A stretch of 64,000 nucleotides of DNA from Pectinophora gossypiella (taxonomy: Eukaryota > Arthropoda > Insecta > Lepidoptera > Gelechiidae): assembly GCF_024362695.1 (NCBI RefSeq), contig NC_065405.1:752672-816671 (forward strand), given 5' to 3'. Below, one piece after another: positions 30,190-42,144 of the stretch. The notes under the pieces were generated by a model. It had not been told where the DNA came from. It saw nothing but the letters and a program-made list of their open reading frames with translations, and did not search any database. The position numbers and the translations under genes were made by a program. Every line of letters starts with the position of its first letter. The stretch's first letter is position 1.

Positions 30190-30425
30190 TAATTACTTGA
30201 ATGTAATTTTATTTTATACATAAATATTTTATTACTCATATTAGCCATGACATTGTATTGATTTAATATCTTGTGACAATTTATTTTAATTTATTATCTT
30301 CTATGTTGACATTCTTTTGTTATAATTTTCGGCGATCATATTTATGTTGTTACAGTTTTGTATTGTAAGTATCTAAAATGTGATGTACAACTAAATGTGA
30401 AATAAATGAATCTAATCTAATCGTT
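30190..30425 (+). mobile_element. LINE 3' UTR tail
   Basis: AT-rich, ends GAAATAAATGAATCTAATCTAATC, that is a polyadenylation-like AATAAA followed by an ATCTA repeat tail typical of insect non-LTR elements. Confidence 0.5.
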
Positions 30426-30429
30426 AACG

Positions 30430-31164
30430 CAAAAATATCCTAGACTGTTTGGTCTTTTTGCCAATATCCAGAACTTCTTTGGCCGATGGGTGCAAAGCAC
30501 ACGATAAAACCTGGTTCCAGATTCTAGCCGACAAGCGCGAGAGGCGACACAGAAATGAGAGGGCCGATTTACCACCTGTACCATCTAATAACCCTCAACT
30601 ACAATGCCAGTCGTGCGGCCGCTACTGTCGCTCTTGCATCGGACTTTACAGCTATTTTAAAAGCTGCCACAGAAACGCTGTTTGAATCATCTGATAAAGA
30701 TGTAAAGGCCTGAGATGACGCAAGTTGGCAACATACATAAGCTCTAACTGGATATCTGCAAAAAGACAAAAGATTCCAGGATATTTTTGAGTTCACGGTA
30801 ATGATATTGACTCCTGGTGTTCGAAGAACCACTATTTTATCTACACAACTTGTACCACGGGTATTAAACCTTCACATCTGTGCCATGTCTGTCATATGGT
30901 TGATGACCTTTACCACGTTTTGTTGGAATGTGCCCGGAATATAGACGTGAGAAGAAAGGTTTTTCGCTCTCAAGGTGTGATTTCTCTTGGCAATGGAGAA
31001 GTCAATTGCTGGTTGGCAGAGCCACTATCAAATATGGCTTTTAGTTTATACTATCTGGTTGACCAATCCCTTGTCTAAGGGATAGGTACACGAAAGCACC
31101 TATGAGGCTGGCATAATCACACGGGTGTTCAAAGCCTCGTTAAAAATAAGAATAAAAAAAAAAC
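30430..31164 (+). pseudogene. Non-LTR retrotransposon C-terminal fragment with CCHC
   Basis: CHVCHMVDDLYHVLLEC (from about 30878) shows the C-x2-C-x7-H-x4-C knuckle found after the reverse transcriptase of many non-LTR elements. It is followed by ARNIDVRRKVF, LVDQSLV and stop, a short 3' UTR (CAAAGCCTCG) and an A-rich tail at 31143-31164. Frames before the knuckle are broken. Confidence 0.65.
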
Positions 31165-31346
31165 TTGTACCACAATCATGGAACCCATATATAAAAGTAA
31201 ACAGCATCCATTGTATGGACTCTAATTCTACATTAACTATCTAATACTGGTTTAAGGAATCTACTGGAAATTAAACTATGCTCCTGTCGGAGGCATCCTA
31301 TGGATGGATATAGCTATACTACTGATATAGGGTGTACGGCCGAGTG

Positions 31347-33224
31347 CTAGTGCCGCAGTATCATTTGACAGTAGAGGAAGCTGTCGAGTACTGGAAAAAA
31401 CAAACGGTATATTAGTGTTTAGAAAATAGAGTAACAGAACTGGGCCAAGAAAATACGTTATTTTTTGTGATTGTGTCATGCAATCAGTCTCATCAATGAG
31501 CCCACTGGGTTTATATGGCATGGAGGACGTTTCTTTTTTAGACGACGTATGGTTTCTGGAATAGTTAGTTGCCCCGCAAGCTGATTTCGTACTGGGTTTC
31601 ACGATTTCTTATTTATACATATAGGTACATTTAGAATTTCAATGTTTATTTAAGTGTCTTTTATCTTTATTTAAGAATATATAGTATAATGTCTACCGCC
31701 CTGTGCAAAGGTTATTCTTGAGCTTCTTTTCCTCGGCTATACAGGTTGTGAGACAGTGTGTGAGCTCTGTAGTTTTACACGGATGATACGGTCATTATGT
31801 GAAAAATTACAATTCAGAGTGTACCAATAAATAGTTTTATTCACAGATTTATTGTGATGATGAGAATATACATCTATGTTCTATGTAATGTAATGAGCCA
31901 GAGACAGCTGGCAAATTCGTTATACTTCACACTCGCAAAATGACGCATCATTCGTAAGTCTTTCAAGGTTGGAGTATGGCTGAACGTGACTGCCAAATAT
32001 AATATTAATATTTTTGGTAACTTGCCCACAGACAGACGAGCATGTATGTACCATTTTTGTATAAGCTCTCACTTCCTTTCCCTTAGGATAAAAATATCTA
32101 AATATGACACCAAAAATGTATGTATGGATGTATGTCTTATTATGTTACTTAAAATTATAATTTACTATCAGAAAGTTATAATAAATACTCACAGTACTGC
32201 GCCGCACTGATCAACAGCTCATACAACTGCACCGGCCCCTTCCCTTTTAGTACGATCTCAGATATAAACACGTACACAACCCGGGTGGTCTCAAACAGCG
32301 AGTCCAGCAGCAACCATGTGGTTATATTTCGACCGGTGTTGTGTATACTGGAGCGGTTCATCACGACACAGCTGTTCAGGAAACCAATGGCTGCAGTCAG
32401 CACCATTAGGCCTGTTATGAAGTAGTGGATGGCTGGAAGAGAATGTAAGTTTCTGTCATTGTATTAAGTTATGTTATTTTTTTAAGTTTTTTTTGTTCTG
32501 ATTATTATTTTTATTATTTTATGGATTTGAATAAAATTTATAATAGTAAGTTTTGTAAAATATTGATTGCAAACAGTACAATGAAACTGCCCTAGGTATA
32601 GTAGGACACTGTAGAAAAGTTAAGAGGCACATAATTAATTTAATGGTATACATATAGGTATCTGTAGGTAGAATTGAATATAGGGCTGTGTAGTTTTTAT
32701 GAGAAAAAAGTTGTTAACTTTGTCTGGTGTGTTACCTTCCAAGACTGCCTTACTTAACACAATCCAATACTTTTGAAATACCTAGTAAATATGCATTTTT
32801 TTTTTTATTGGTGATGGTAATAAGAAGAATCAAAGGAGAAAATAGTAAATAAGCAATAATGACTTCTTACCTAAGTCTGTTCCAAGCAGAGGGTCCAAAT
32901 AAAACAATTCAGGGTTCAACAAACGCAGCAGAGCCATCGTAAACGCGGTCGCTGACGATATCTGCAACACAATATTATGTTTACATTTTTGTATAAGTTC
33001 TACCTCATGGAAGATTCCAATAGGGCGATATTCTTAACAGTTTATTTGCAAAATTTCTTATTGCGATAGTTATACTGCATTCCATCAGTTTAACTAGACG
33101 TTTTAGTGTTCTTTAGAGACAGAAAATAATCTGAATAGTTTCAACTTACAGAGAAAACCGCAGCCACCACTCTCACGTAAACTTTGAGATCTAACATTGG
33201 CATGGTTTTAGATTGCGTGGACAT
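31347..33224 (-). CDS. Four-helix membrane protein, 149 aa, four exons
   Basis: Assembled from splice sites: 33150-33224 (25 codons, MSTQSKTMPMLDLKVYVRVV...), 32871-32961, 32193-32432 and 31347-31390. Donors GTAAG, GTAAG and GTGAGT; acceptors GTTGCAG, CTCTTCCAG and GTTTTTTCCAG. Phases 0, 1 and 1 agree, and the last exon ends ILRH and TAG. Hydrophobic helices at about residues 16-38, 57-80, 93-115 and 122-145, the last shared by exons 3 and 4. NIT, a possible glycosylation site, lies just before helix 3. It looks like an insect four-pass protein of the tetraspan/DUF4728 style, but the family was not recognised firmly. Tail-to-tail with hpo. The 3' exon is short and is the least certain part. 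Confidence 0.8.
32193..32432 (-). CDS. Four-helix protein, main exon
   Basis: 79 full codons from IHYFITGLMVLTAAIGFLNS to QLYELLISAAQY, carrying helices 2 and 3. Better codon structure than flanking DNA; acceptor and donor are both strong. Confidence 0.85.
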
Positions 33225-34697
33225 CGAGAATTACAATAGGAATCACTCAAAAAACCGCGTAGAACGCAGTTTTCATTCGTATAACGCACAGTTTTTGTTT
33301 AAATTCGGCAAAATCAATACAAAACCATATGATCCGTGTTTACGCTAATGTGCCTAATGTGTTTCATTCATTTTACCAAATTCAAAAAGATCCAACAACA
33401 AACAAACTTGCAGTCATGTTAAAGCTTAAAGCGTAATTACACAAACACTTTTTCGTAAAATGTAAATATTCGGAAAGTGTGCATTAGCGTTGGTGTAAAC
33501 ATATGCATGGAATTTTATTCCACAACCGGGCCTGTCAATCTAATTGCTGTTACTGCCATCTTTTGGCAAATATGTTTATGTTTAGTGCCATTCTTACGGC
33601 ATAGATGGCAGTAGTTTACCGATATATTTGTTCATTCCCCACATTAACGTAATCCCTAACGGGGTGTGCAGAGCCACAATAAGCAAACAGATAACAACAT
33701 AATATATTGCCACTTTTGATATAGAATCTGTAGGATATTTTGAACCCATACAATATCATTAGCATGGTATCATGTTGTTGAAAGGACGTAGGTACTTGTA
33801 CGCGTTTTGTCGCTCCATAATATTATCATTATTATTAATGTTTTTATCATTGGAAACTTTCATTCCTTCTCAAATTATCAATTCCGTCACAAAATAATAT
33901 GAAATAAATTAAGTACACAGTTATTTAATGTGTAAAATCGCCCTGCATCCCACAATGAATAAATTAAGAAAATCGTCATAAGAATTCGTTCCGGTTGTCA
34001 ACAATCACCACGAAGGAAGGGACAAATAAAATGGACACTTTAACAGTGGCATTGCAATTAAAAAATGCATTTCACGCTCGTCAATCATAAAACCGATTCG
34101 AATTCACATTAAAACTTCTTTAAATTAAAAAAATAATTAATCAATCCGTGAACAATAGGTTCATTTTTTAATGAATAAAATCATAACATTGGGATTTAAG
34201 AAGAAAGTGCGATGACCGTCCTTACTCATAAGAATTATATTAAAAAGAGATTGATATTACACGTATTAGCAGTATTAGTTATATATCTACTATACTTATA
34301 TGGAGCACACAATATCACATCACTAATTTAAGAGCCACGCTCTTGTCGGTGTAGCATTCTCCATGCTAGTTTTTAGGGAAAAATAGGGCAGTGGTTTCCC
34401 TCTTGCCTTCCGCCCAGCAGCACATAATAATTATAAGACACATACTTAAATATAAGTAGTTTACCTAATAGGCACAGAATTCCCACAATCAATCGGATAA
34501 GTATTTAAAACAAAGTATTTGTGATGTCGTTTCTATTTCGTAAATTAAATATCTCAATCACATGAAAGCACATTCAAAACCCGTCTAAAGTAATTAAAAT
34601 TGCCGGGAAATCAAATATACAAGGGCTGCATCCACTTATAGTCAAAATTGAAATGGCCAGGGCACGCGTCATCATTAGTCCCCATTCAAACTCGGGT
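33225..34697. other. Upstream region of the four-helix protein gene
   Basis: Would hold the 5' UTR and promoter of the minus-strand gene. A LINE 3' scrap (GAGCCACGCTCTTGTCGGTG) lies at 34332-34440. No further exon recognised. Confidence 0.4.
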
Positions 34698-34766
34698 ATG
34701 AATTAACTCGATTCCACGACTCGAATTAACTCGATTCTATAAGTCGGATTAATTCGATTATCAAAA
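34698..34766. repeat. Three-copy 23-bp tandem repeat
   Basis: Units share GAATTAACTCGATTC (third: GGATTAATTCGATTA), at 34698, 34721 and 34744. Confidence 0.75.
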
Positions 34767-35788
34767 TTTATTTTTACGACATGTTGGCGGTTGTAAATTT
34801 GCTTCGATTGTACAATGATACATTTATTATAATTTTATAATAATCTGATTTACTATTTGGTTACGACTGGGCTACTTTATGATACAGTTTTATGATTATG
34901 TTGCTGAGGTAGAATCAATAGAGAGCTTACATCGTTTATAAATTATTACGCTCGTAACTCCTATCGGTGTGGGCAGTTCTACAACTAGGAAAGACCTTCA
35001 GAATTGCTTTGAAGACCTCATGCAGTGTTTCATAAAAAATGTCCGGCCAAATACTTAGTTAATGGCATTTGCGGAAAATCAAGACAGAATAATAACAATA
35101 AGAGAATAAGACACGTAAAAAAAAAGATTCATAAAACATTCTTAACCGATTATCTTTTTTCGTTTTAAACGGATTGCTTTAAACGGTTTTATAAACCGGC
35201 TTTACATCTATACTCTGGGCGGCATCGCATACAGACAGGGTACTGCGGTGACGGAAGGCAAGAGGAAAACTACTGCCCTATTTTACCCTTAAAAAAAAAG
35301 AAAAAAATAGTAATGTGATGAATACTTTCTATCTTTCATGTGCAATTAAGTACCTACTTGTTATTTTTTCATTACAACCATCATAGTGATCACCTGTTGA
35401 AAACTCGCCTACAACAATAAATTGGTTTTTTTTTTCAATACTTGCACTATCACTTTTATTTGCATAAGCTGACCAGCACTTTACCTAATCAAATTATCAG
35501 CTGACTCAATCTATTATTGTTTATTCTGAGTAGTCCTGACGAACCGAGTGGTCAGTACATTGGTCAGTTGCATTCGACAAACAGTCCACCCTTATTAACT
35601 ACATCTTTATTGCATTCATGTTATAATCCCTGTGCAATTGACTTAAGGGTGTGTGTGGGATATTTGACCGTATGGTAACTAATTGTTATGCAATAAACCA
35701 GTATGGTCGTTCTAGCCATCAATGAGAGCATGCAATCCATTTTGTTACAATAATAGTGGGTGCTGACAAACTTGAATAAAAGAAAATC

Positions 35789-35945
35789 TTCCATCGTGTG
35801 AGTTGTGAAGTAGGTTACCAACCTCATCAACTCTGCTGTCAGGGTTACTATTTAGCCGCCAAAGGCCTCTGACATGGCTCATGTAACGACTACATACTTA
35901 CATCAGTAAGTAGTAATTCTTTTAAGTAATCAGCCTGATGTCCTA
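35789..35945 (-). mobile_element. SINE family C tail fragment (type 1)
   Basis: CTTCCATCGTGTGAGTTGTG then GGCCTCTGACATGGCTCATG and a head-less end. Confidence 0.7.
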
Positions 35946-35969
35946 ACCGAACTAGGAACCATAGAGACC

Positions 35970-36246
35970 ATCATCATCATCAGCCCATTAACGTCCCCAC
36001 TGCTGGGGCACGGGCCTTCCCTATGGATGGATAGGGAGATCGGGCCTTAAACCACCACGCGGGCCCAGTGCGGATTGGTGGTTATTAACGACTGCTAATG
36101 CAGCCGGGACCAACGGCTTAACGTGCCTTCCGAAGCACGGAGGAGCTCGAGATGAAATCTTTTTTTTTTGTGGTCACCCATCCTATGACCGGCCTTTGCT
36201 AAAGTTGCAGACCGAGCGCGTTTACCGCTGCGCCACAGAGCTCCTC
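35970..36246 (-). mobile_element. tRNA/5S-chimeric SINE, family A (copy 4)
   Basis: GATGATGAT tail at 35970 (antisense), 5S-like block GTGGTCACCCATCCTATGAC, head GCTGCGCCACAGAGCTCCTC. Part of the AAGTTAAGCAAC block is lost. Confidence 0.83.
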
Positions 36247-36596
36247 ACAGAGACCATAGATGAAAGGAAATTGTACCTAAGGCTTTTTTGTTTTCTGTAA
36301 CCTCAGAAATAACCCCCCTGACCCCCTGGATCCGCCTATGTGTACACACTATGCAAAGAACATTATCCCCTTGTTTATATCAGTTGTTGACACAACATAA
36401 AGGGCAGTGTCCACTAGCGGTCGTCAACGATCTGTCGCTATTATTGTATGAATATCGTTAATATCAATGGGCACTTAATATCGCAACGTGAGATGATCGT
36501 AACTCATCGTTGTGGCAAATGGGGCGAGTAGGAAGGAGCAAATGTTTTCTAATATTTTTACATTGACGATCCACTATTTTTTTTTTGAGAACAAAA

Positions 36597-36666
36597 ATAG
36601 AAATAGGCACATAGTTTATATCTTAAAACATTAGAAATAGGCGCACAGTTTATGTCTTAAACCATT
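36597..36666. repeat. Two-copy tandem repeat
   Basis: AGAAATAGGCACATAGTTTA and AGAAATAGGCGCACAGTTTA, each followed by a TCTTAAA(A/C)CATTA stretch. Confidence 0.75.
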
Positions 36667-37970
36667 ATGTAATCTTTTACTAATCATGTTTCAAACGATG
36701 TATAAACATGTTTTGTCTGTACCTTAACTACAGTATCAGTTACTTGATTATAAATAAACAAAAAAACATGTTTTTAAGAACCCCCTTACGGCCGAAGACT
36801 GATACTTATGATACAGGTTCTAGCCTAGTATAAGAAGCATGTTATTGTTATACGCACCAACATGGCCTCTATTATTTGCTAAGAGTTTGTATGTATATTT
36901 TGAGTCAATATTTTTTTTTATTTATAGTCTTGTTGAAGAAATTTATCCAATACTAGCGACCCGCTCCGGCATCCCTCGGGTGTATTGCTGAGGAAAAAAT
37001 GAAATTATTTACGACATCACATTAAAAACCTTTAAAAAATAACAGTATTTCTTCACTATTTAATGGATATTATTATTATAAACCTTCCTTTTGAATCACT
37101 CTATCTTTTAAAACAAACCGCATCAAAATCCGTTGCGTAGTTTTAAAGATAAAGTGACGTTACTTCGTGCGAGAGAGAGTTTTTTTTTTGTCGTGACTTA
37201 TTGTAGATTTGCCGCATATGGCTTTAACTACTTGGCCGGACAAAAGGGTAGAGAGAGCGAAGTCTCATTTACTTTATGAAAAACATCTACGAAACTTGTA
37301 ATTTTCAAAAATCTTACAAAAACCCGCTAAAAGATCAAAACTACATTACCTATATAAGTACTCATATGAGTACCTACCTACCATTCTAAGTTACACCAAA
37401 GTGGATACGAAGATAGAACTCATCAATCATATCGGTTTATTTTAATCGAATTAAAGTCCAATTCAATAATAATCGGAATCAGCACATGTTCACCTCTTCC
37501 GCGAACGTCTGCGATGATCGATTGTGGTAATCGGTTATTTGTTACCACTCGATTTACGATGAGTTAACAATTTTATTTTTTCATGTTGATAAAATTTTCT
37601 AATATCTCTCTCTTTTCTACAAAAATCAATTGCTGTGCGTAAGTCTCGCAAGTTTCCCAAAACTCGTAAATCGCTGGACCGATTTTGATGAAATTTATTG
37701 TATTGTGAATGCGGGGTCGGAAGTGGGTATTTAGTTTAAATTCACAATTGGTTCCAGTAGGTGGCGCTGTGATCGGGCAAAGCAAGACGTCAATACGTCG
37801 ACAGCAAAAAGTTACTGGGTCAGCTATTATATTATTAGAAATAGTGAGTGACAACAAAGATACCGCAATAAATTTTAGTTTAAAAAAAAATAGTAACGTA
37901 AAAATATAATTCATAGCTTGACCATATGCTACAAAGCCAACAGATCACTATTTTCATAGTTCCTCTCAAC
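36667..37970. other. Unassigned intergenic DNA with repeat scraps
   Basis: A piece of the ATTGTAGATTTGCCGCA repeat lies at 37190-37260 (see 44230). CGCTGGACCGATTTTGATG at 37671 is a motif often seen in insect Helitrons and other repeats. No gene. Confidence 0.35.
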
Positions 37971-38042
37971 GGTTCCATGGTGTAATGGTTAGCACTCTGG
38001 ACTCTGAATCCAGCGATCCGAGTTCAAATCTCGGTGGAACCT
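37971..38042 (+). tRNA. tRNA-Gln (anticodon CTG)
   Basis: 72 nt, no intron. Acceptor stem GGTTCCA/TGGAACC plus T; D arm TGGTGTAATGGTTA; anticodon stem CTGGA/TCCAG around CTCTGAA, anticodon CTG; T arm CCGAGTTCAAATCTCGG. Identical in style to eukaryotic tRNA-Gln. TTCTTTTTATTTTT just after it is a Pol III terminator. The gene folds without mismatches, unlike the SINE heads, so it is probably functional. Confidence 0.95.
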
Positions 38043-38097
38043 GTTCTTTTTATTTTTGGTTTTAACTTTTTGTGGCATAGTTTTTACTGCAAATATT

Positions 38098-39030
38098 TTT
38101 TTCTACTCCTCTACTTTAATCTGGCATTTAAATAACCAAAAAGTCTAATATAAGTACATACATAATTAAACTCTCTGAAAAAGTGTACGCTCTATGGCCT
38201 ATAAAAGCATTGTTTACAAAGTGTAACTGTACTATAATGTCGCCAAAAAAGCATTGTTGTTGTTTTTTTTTTTTGACCTGGAAACTGGCACCTTTAATTT
38301 GTTTGGTGCCATAGATATACTATAAAAAAAAAGTATACATTTGCCGCCATTTTCCCGCGCGTTGGAAAATAAATTGGAAAATTTTTGTTTCATTTAAAAT
38401 TACGTCGTCGTAGAAAAAGTATTGTATGCAACGTTGTATAACTAGGTCAAAAAATGCTCGTGGCGTCTCTTATTGCGATGTTCGCCAAGGCTCACATCGC
38501 AACTCACGCCACTCGCATTTTTTGACCCTTCTTATACAACTGTTGCATAAAATACTATTAAAAGCTTTTTTCTACTCCTCTACTTTAATCTGGCATTTAA
38601 ATAACCAAAAAGTCTAATATAAGTACATACATAATTAAACTCTTTGAAAAAGTGTACGCTCTATGGCCTATAAAAGCATTGTTTACAAAGTGTAACTGTA
38701 CTATAATGTCGCCAAAAAAGCATTGTTGTTGTTTTTTTTTTTTTGACCTGGAAACTGGCACCTTTACTTTGTTTGGTGCCATAGATATACTATAAAAAAA
38801 GTATACATTTGCCGCCATTTTCCCGCGCGTTGGAAAATAAATTGGAAATTTTTTGTGTTTCGTTTAAAATTACGTCGTCGTAGAAAAAGTATTGTATGCA
38901 ACGTTGTATAACTAGGTCAAAAAATGCTCGTGGCGTCTCTTATTGCGATGTTCGCCAAGGCTCACATCGCAACTCACGCCACTCGCATTTTTTGACCCTT
39001 CTTATACAACTGTTGCATAAAATACTATTT
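38098..39030. repeat. 470-bp tandem duplication downstream of tRNA-Gln
   Basis: Unit 1 begins TTCTACTCCTCTACTTTAAT at 38101, unit 2 at 38570, and the two differ by a few substitutions and indels. Each unit ends in a long hairpin (38418-38556, 38888-39026). Confidence 0.92.
38418..38556. repeat. Long hairpin, copy 1
   Basis: Arms of about 50 bases: TATGCAACGTTGTATAA and TTATACAACTGTTGCATA, GGTCAAAAAATGC and GCATTTTTTGACC. An inner stem GCGATGT/ACATCGC lies in the loop. The second copy is at 38888-39026. Confidence 0.85.
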
Positions 39031-39482
39031 TAATCTAGGCATAATAAGCTGTGCATGTATTGAACTATGAATCATCTCGGAACGCCACGCGGTTAACACG
39101 TGTCGCGCGCGTGTTCCCTTATTTATTTTTAAAGTTTAAAGTAATGAGTAAAAGTACGTAATTGCTTTGAAGTTTTTGTCAGGCGCTCATCTAGTTCCGT
39201 TTACAATTTTGTTTCAAATATCAATGAAGGCGTAAAGTAATTTTGTAAAATGTTAATTTGAAAAGCTTTTTAACAATTTAAGCGCTAGTTGCATTATATA
39301 TAATTTAAATCCATTTTGGTTTGTAAAAGTAGTAAGTAGATAAGTTATGTTTTTATTTTTTACATAATATTTTCCATTGTTTTAGATATTTAAATTTTGT
39401 TATTATTTTGTTTTACCTTTTGCTAATTTTTTTGACTGAAACTCGAAGCGAAGAATGGTAGGGTAACTACAATAGACAGAGT

Positions 39483-39505
39483 CACACACACACACACACA
39501 CACAC
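39483..39505. repeat. (CA)n microsatellite
   Basis: About 11 CA units. Confidence 0.95.
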
Positions 39506-40849
39506 TACAGTTTCATTCATACACTTATTTTAAATTTTAAAATTAAGACTAAGTATTTGATTCGATAATCAATTCTTTACAACTAGGTAGGTACTCTATC
39601 GAAAAAATAACATTTTGGTTTCTGCTTTTTCAGTAACTTTACATTGTAACATACTTACCAAATCCAAATAATTTTCACATGAAATACAGTTGTTTTCAAA
39701 TAGTACGCGCTATTTTTTTTATCTGTACTTAAGTGCAAAGAAACATCCAAGTGGGTTCCTATGTAATAAAATTACGCATTTCTTTCGTTAAATTCGAACG
39801 TATATCTTCAGTGTCAGGATATGTTTTAGTTCGGCTTTCCTAAGGGTGTGATAGTTGGAGGGTGGGTAGTGATTATGTGATGTCACGTGCCGGTCGCGTG
39901 GGAGCGGTGTGCGCTTGCGTTCTCACGTCGCAAGCGCATATTTAGGTATACATATAGGGAAAATTTACAAGTATTGTGTTTCTAGGGCATATTTAATGTT
40001 GAAATTTGGAAGGGGTATGGCGAAACAAGTGTTTGGACTTAGGAGTAATGTCGGTGAAAGTAATAATATTTTTTTTTTTACTGAAGCGTATAACCCATAA
40101 TTTGATGGTTTTTAATTAAATTGGGGCAGTAGACTGGTAAGTAACAAAATAGGGTAAGGATAAAGTCGTGTTTTTATCAATTCATTACGATTTACAATGT
40201 CTTACATTCGTGCTGATTTCAGCAGGCACTGTCAAGTTGTATTTTAACATTCAAGTTATTCTTGCCATTTTATAATCCGTCGAAAAGGAAAGGGACGTAT
40301 GATTGATTGACACAAGTGAATGAAAAAAAAACCGCACGAATCAAATAGGCATATCGCTAGTGATTTTGAAGAGAAAGGGGTGCCTAAAATTCATGTTCCA
40401 TTAATTTTTGCCTGTCGATTATTCATCGCTCTCGGTTTCCGCGTAATAGGTATAACACGTTAGTATTATAATAATATGATCTGTGGTATAACATAAACTA
40501 AAATTATGAGGCTTAGGTTGACCCCCCACTGGATCAGCCTATGTAGGTACAAAGTCAAAGGCCAAGATCTAGTCCGCTGTCTACTATCTAATCCATTTGT
40601 CCGCGTTTATCAGGGTGTGTGCGGTGTCGGGTTGCGAGGTCGGTGTGATTTCTGTACACAACAGGGTGTAACAACCAATCGATGATGATGGATGTACAAG
40701 TAATATTTAGAAGATTTGAGGAAGGTAGTATCTTCGGAGGTTTATGGTGGTTTACTTTATTATTTTGGTTTTGTTTTAAGTAGCGGAGGACAGGAGTCCT
40801 AGTACGGCTTTGAAATAAACTACTTTGGGCGCCATCCCACTTGCGTCAG
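39506..40849. other. Unassigned intergenic DNA
   Basis: A GC-rich patch holds the perfect hairpin TGCGCTTGCG (39910-39919) / CGCAAGCGCA (39929-39938). A MITE scrap with CCGTCGAAAAGGAAAGGGAC lies at 40278. No gene. Confidence 0.4.
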
Positions 40850-40960
40850 ACAGAGTACTGTGGAGCGGAAGGCAAGAGGGAAACCACTGCCCTATTTTTC
40901 CTTAAAAAGTAGCATGGAGAATGCTACACCGACAAGAGCGTGGCTCCTAATGATGATGTT
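40850..40960 (+). mobile_element. LINE 3' end scrap
   Basis: GGAAGGCAAGAGGGAAACCA then CACCGACAAGAGCGTGGCTC and a TGATGATG tail, as at 60590-60625 and, antisense, 34332-34440. Confidence 0.6.
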
Positions 40961-41486
40961 GAGTTTAATATTATTCTTTAGCTCTTAATAAGCCATTTGA
41001 CTAAAATATGCTTTAAACTTATGTGGTTTTTGTAACCCGACTTTAATAGAAGAATAGGTATAACACTTGTACAGCAAGAGGGATATAGTTTTTGGTTTAT
41101 ACGACCGCACCTCGCTAGCTATGTTAAAGTCTCACGTAGTAGAGCCTATTGTCACTTACAGGGCACAAATCCAGGAAATCACTTGATATCAATAAGGGAC
41201 TTTCTAGTGTGATGCTCAGTCGCGGGGCCACCAACTCCAGTTCTATTGAAGACGATATAGATTAATGTACGTAGGTACCATGTACATAGTGTACGTGAAA
41301 AGGTTTTATGTGTACGTGCTATAATTAGAAAGAAATGGGCACACAACCTGGAGGTCCGGGTTCGACCACGGCTATGTCCACCAAAAATAATTATAGATGG
41401 CGTTGTACAGCTTTAACGAGATAATTACCCATTTTCTCATTACTCGGGTACATTATTATTTCAAAGTACAATGTAATGTATTGAGT

Positions 41487-41812
41487 CATCATCATCAGCC
41501 GTACGACGCCCACTGCTGGGCATAGGCCTCCCCCGAGGATCTCCACGACGATCGGTCCTGCGCTGCCCGCATCCAGCGGCTTCCCGCGACCTTCACCAGA
41601 TCGTCGGTCCACCTTGCAGCGGGCCTACCCACTGAGCGTCGTCCGACACGCGGCCGCCACTCCAGAACCCTTCCGCCCCAGCGGCCATCGGTTCTCCTCG
41701 CCATGTGTCCTGCCCACTGCCACTTCAGCTTTGCAATTCTCCGAGCTATGTCGGTGACTTTAGTTCTCCTGCGGATCTCCTCATTTCTGATTCGATCAAG
41801 CAGGGAAATACC
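41487..41812 (-). pseudogene. RTE-type LINE C-terminus
   Basis: Minus-strand frame: DRIRNEEIRRRTKVTDIARR, KWQWAGHMARRTDGRW, GRRSVGRPAARWTDDLVKVA, EAYAQQWASYG and stop. This is the familiar C-terminal end of RTE-type elements in insects, finishing in a GATGATGAT tail. 5'-truncated. Confidence 0.85.
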
Positions 41813-41924
41813 AATGTATTGAGTATTTATACGTATAGTATAGAGTATTTATTATATTAACTTTAGTTTTACTTTTAGGTATTTATGTTTATTTTTTTTT
41901 GTTTCACCATCCCGCATCCAAGTT

Positions 41925-42062
41925 GTAAATGTTTGTTTCCTTCTGTTGGTTGCCTGGAAGAAATTTCTCTAGAGCAGTAAGGCCGCCCAAATTGTACTGT
42001 AAGTATTCATGTGTTATGTCTGATTGTTGAAATTTTAGTTCTGTGCAATAAAGTATATTTGA
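41925..42062 (+). mobile_element. LINE 3' UTR fragment
   Basis: CTGTTGGTTGCCTGGAAGAA, AGGCCGCCCAAATTGTACTG and CTGTGCAATAAAGTATATT: a 3' UTR seen with many lepidopteran LINEs. A reverse relative is at 53100-53290. Confidence 0.6.
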
Positions 42063-42144
42063 TTCGATTTGTAATGTCAGAAGCACATATAAATAATAAT
42101 TGTTGCTTGATATTTGAATCACATTATGTTTGGAATTATGTTTA

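Noticed and set aside
31276..31602. 108-aa minus-strand ORF as one exon
   Set aside because: It starts at GTG and is interrupted by a strong acceptor; only 31347-31390 in another frame continues the four-helix protein.
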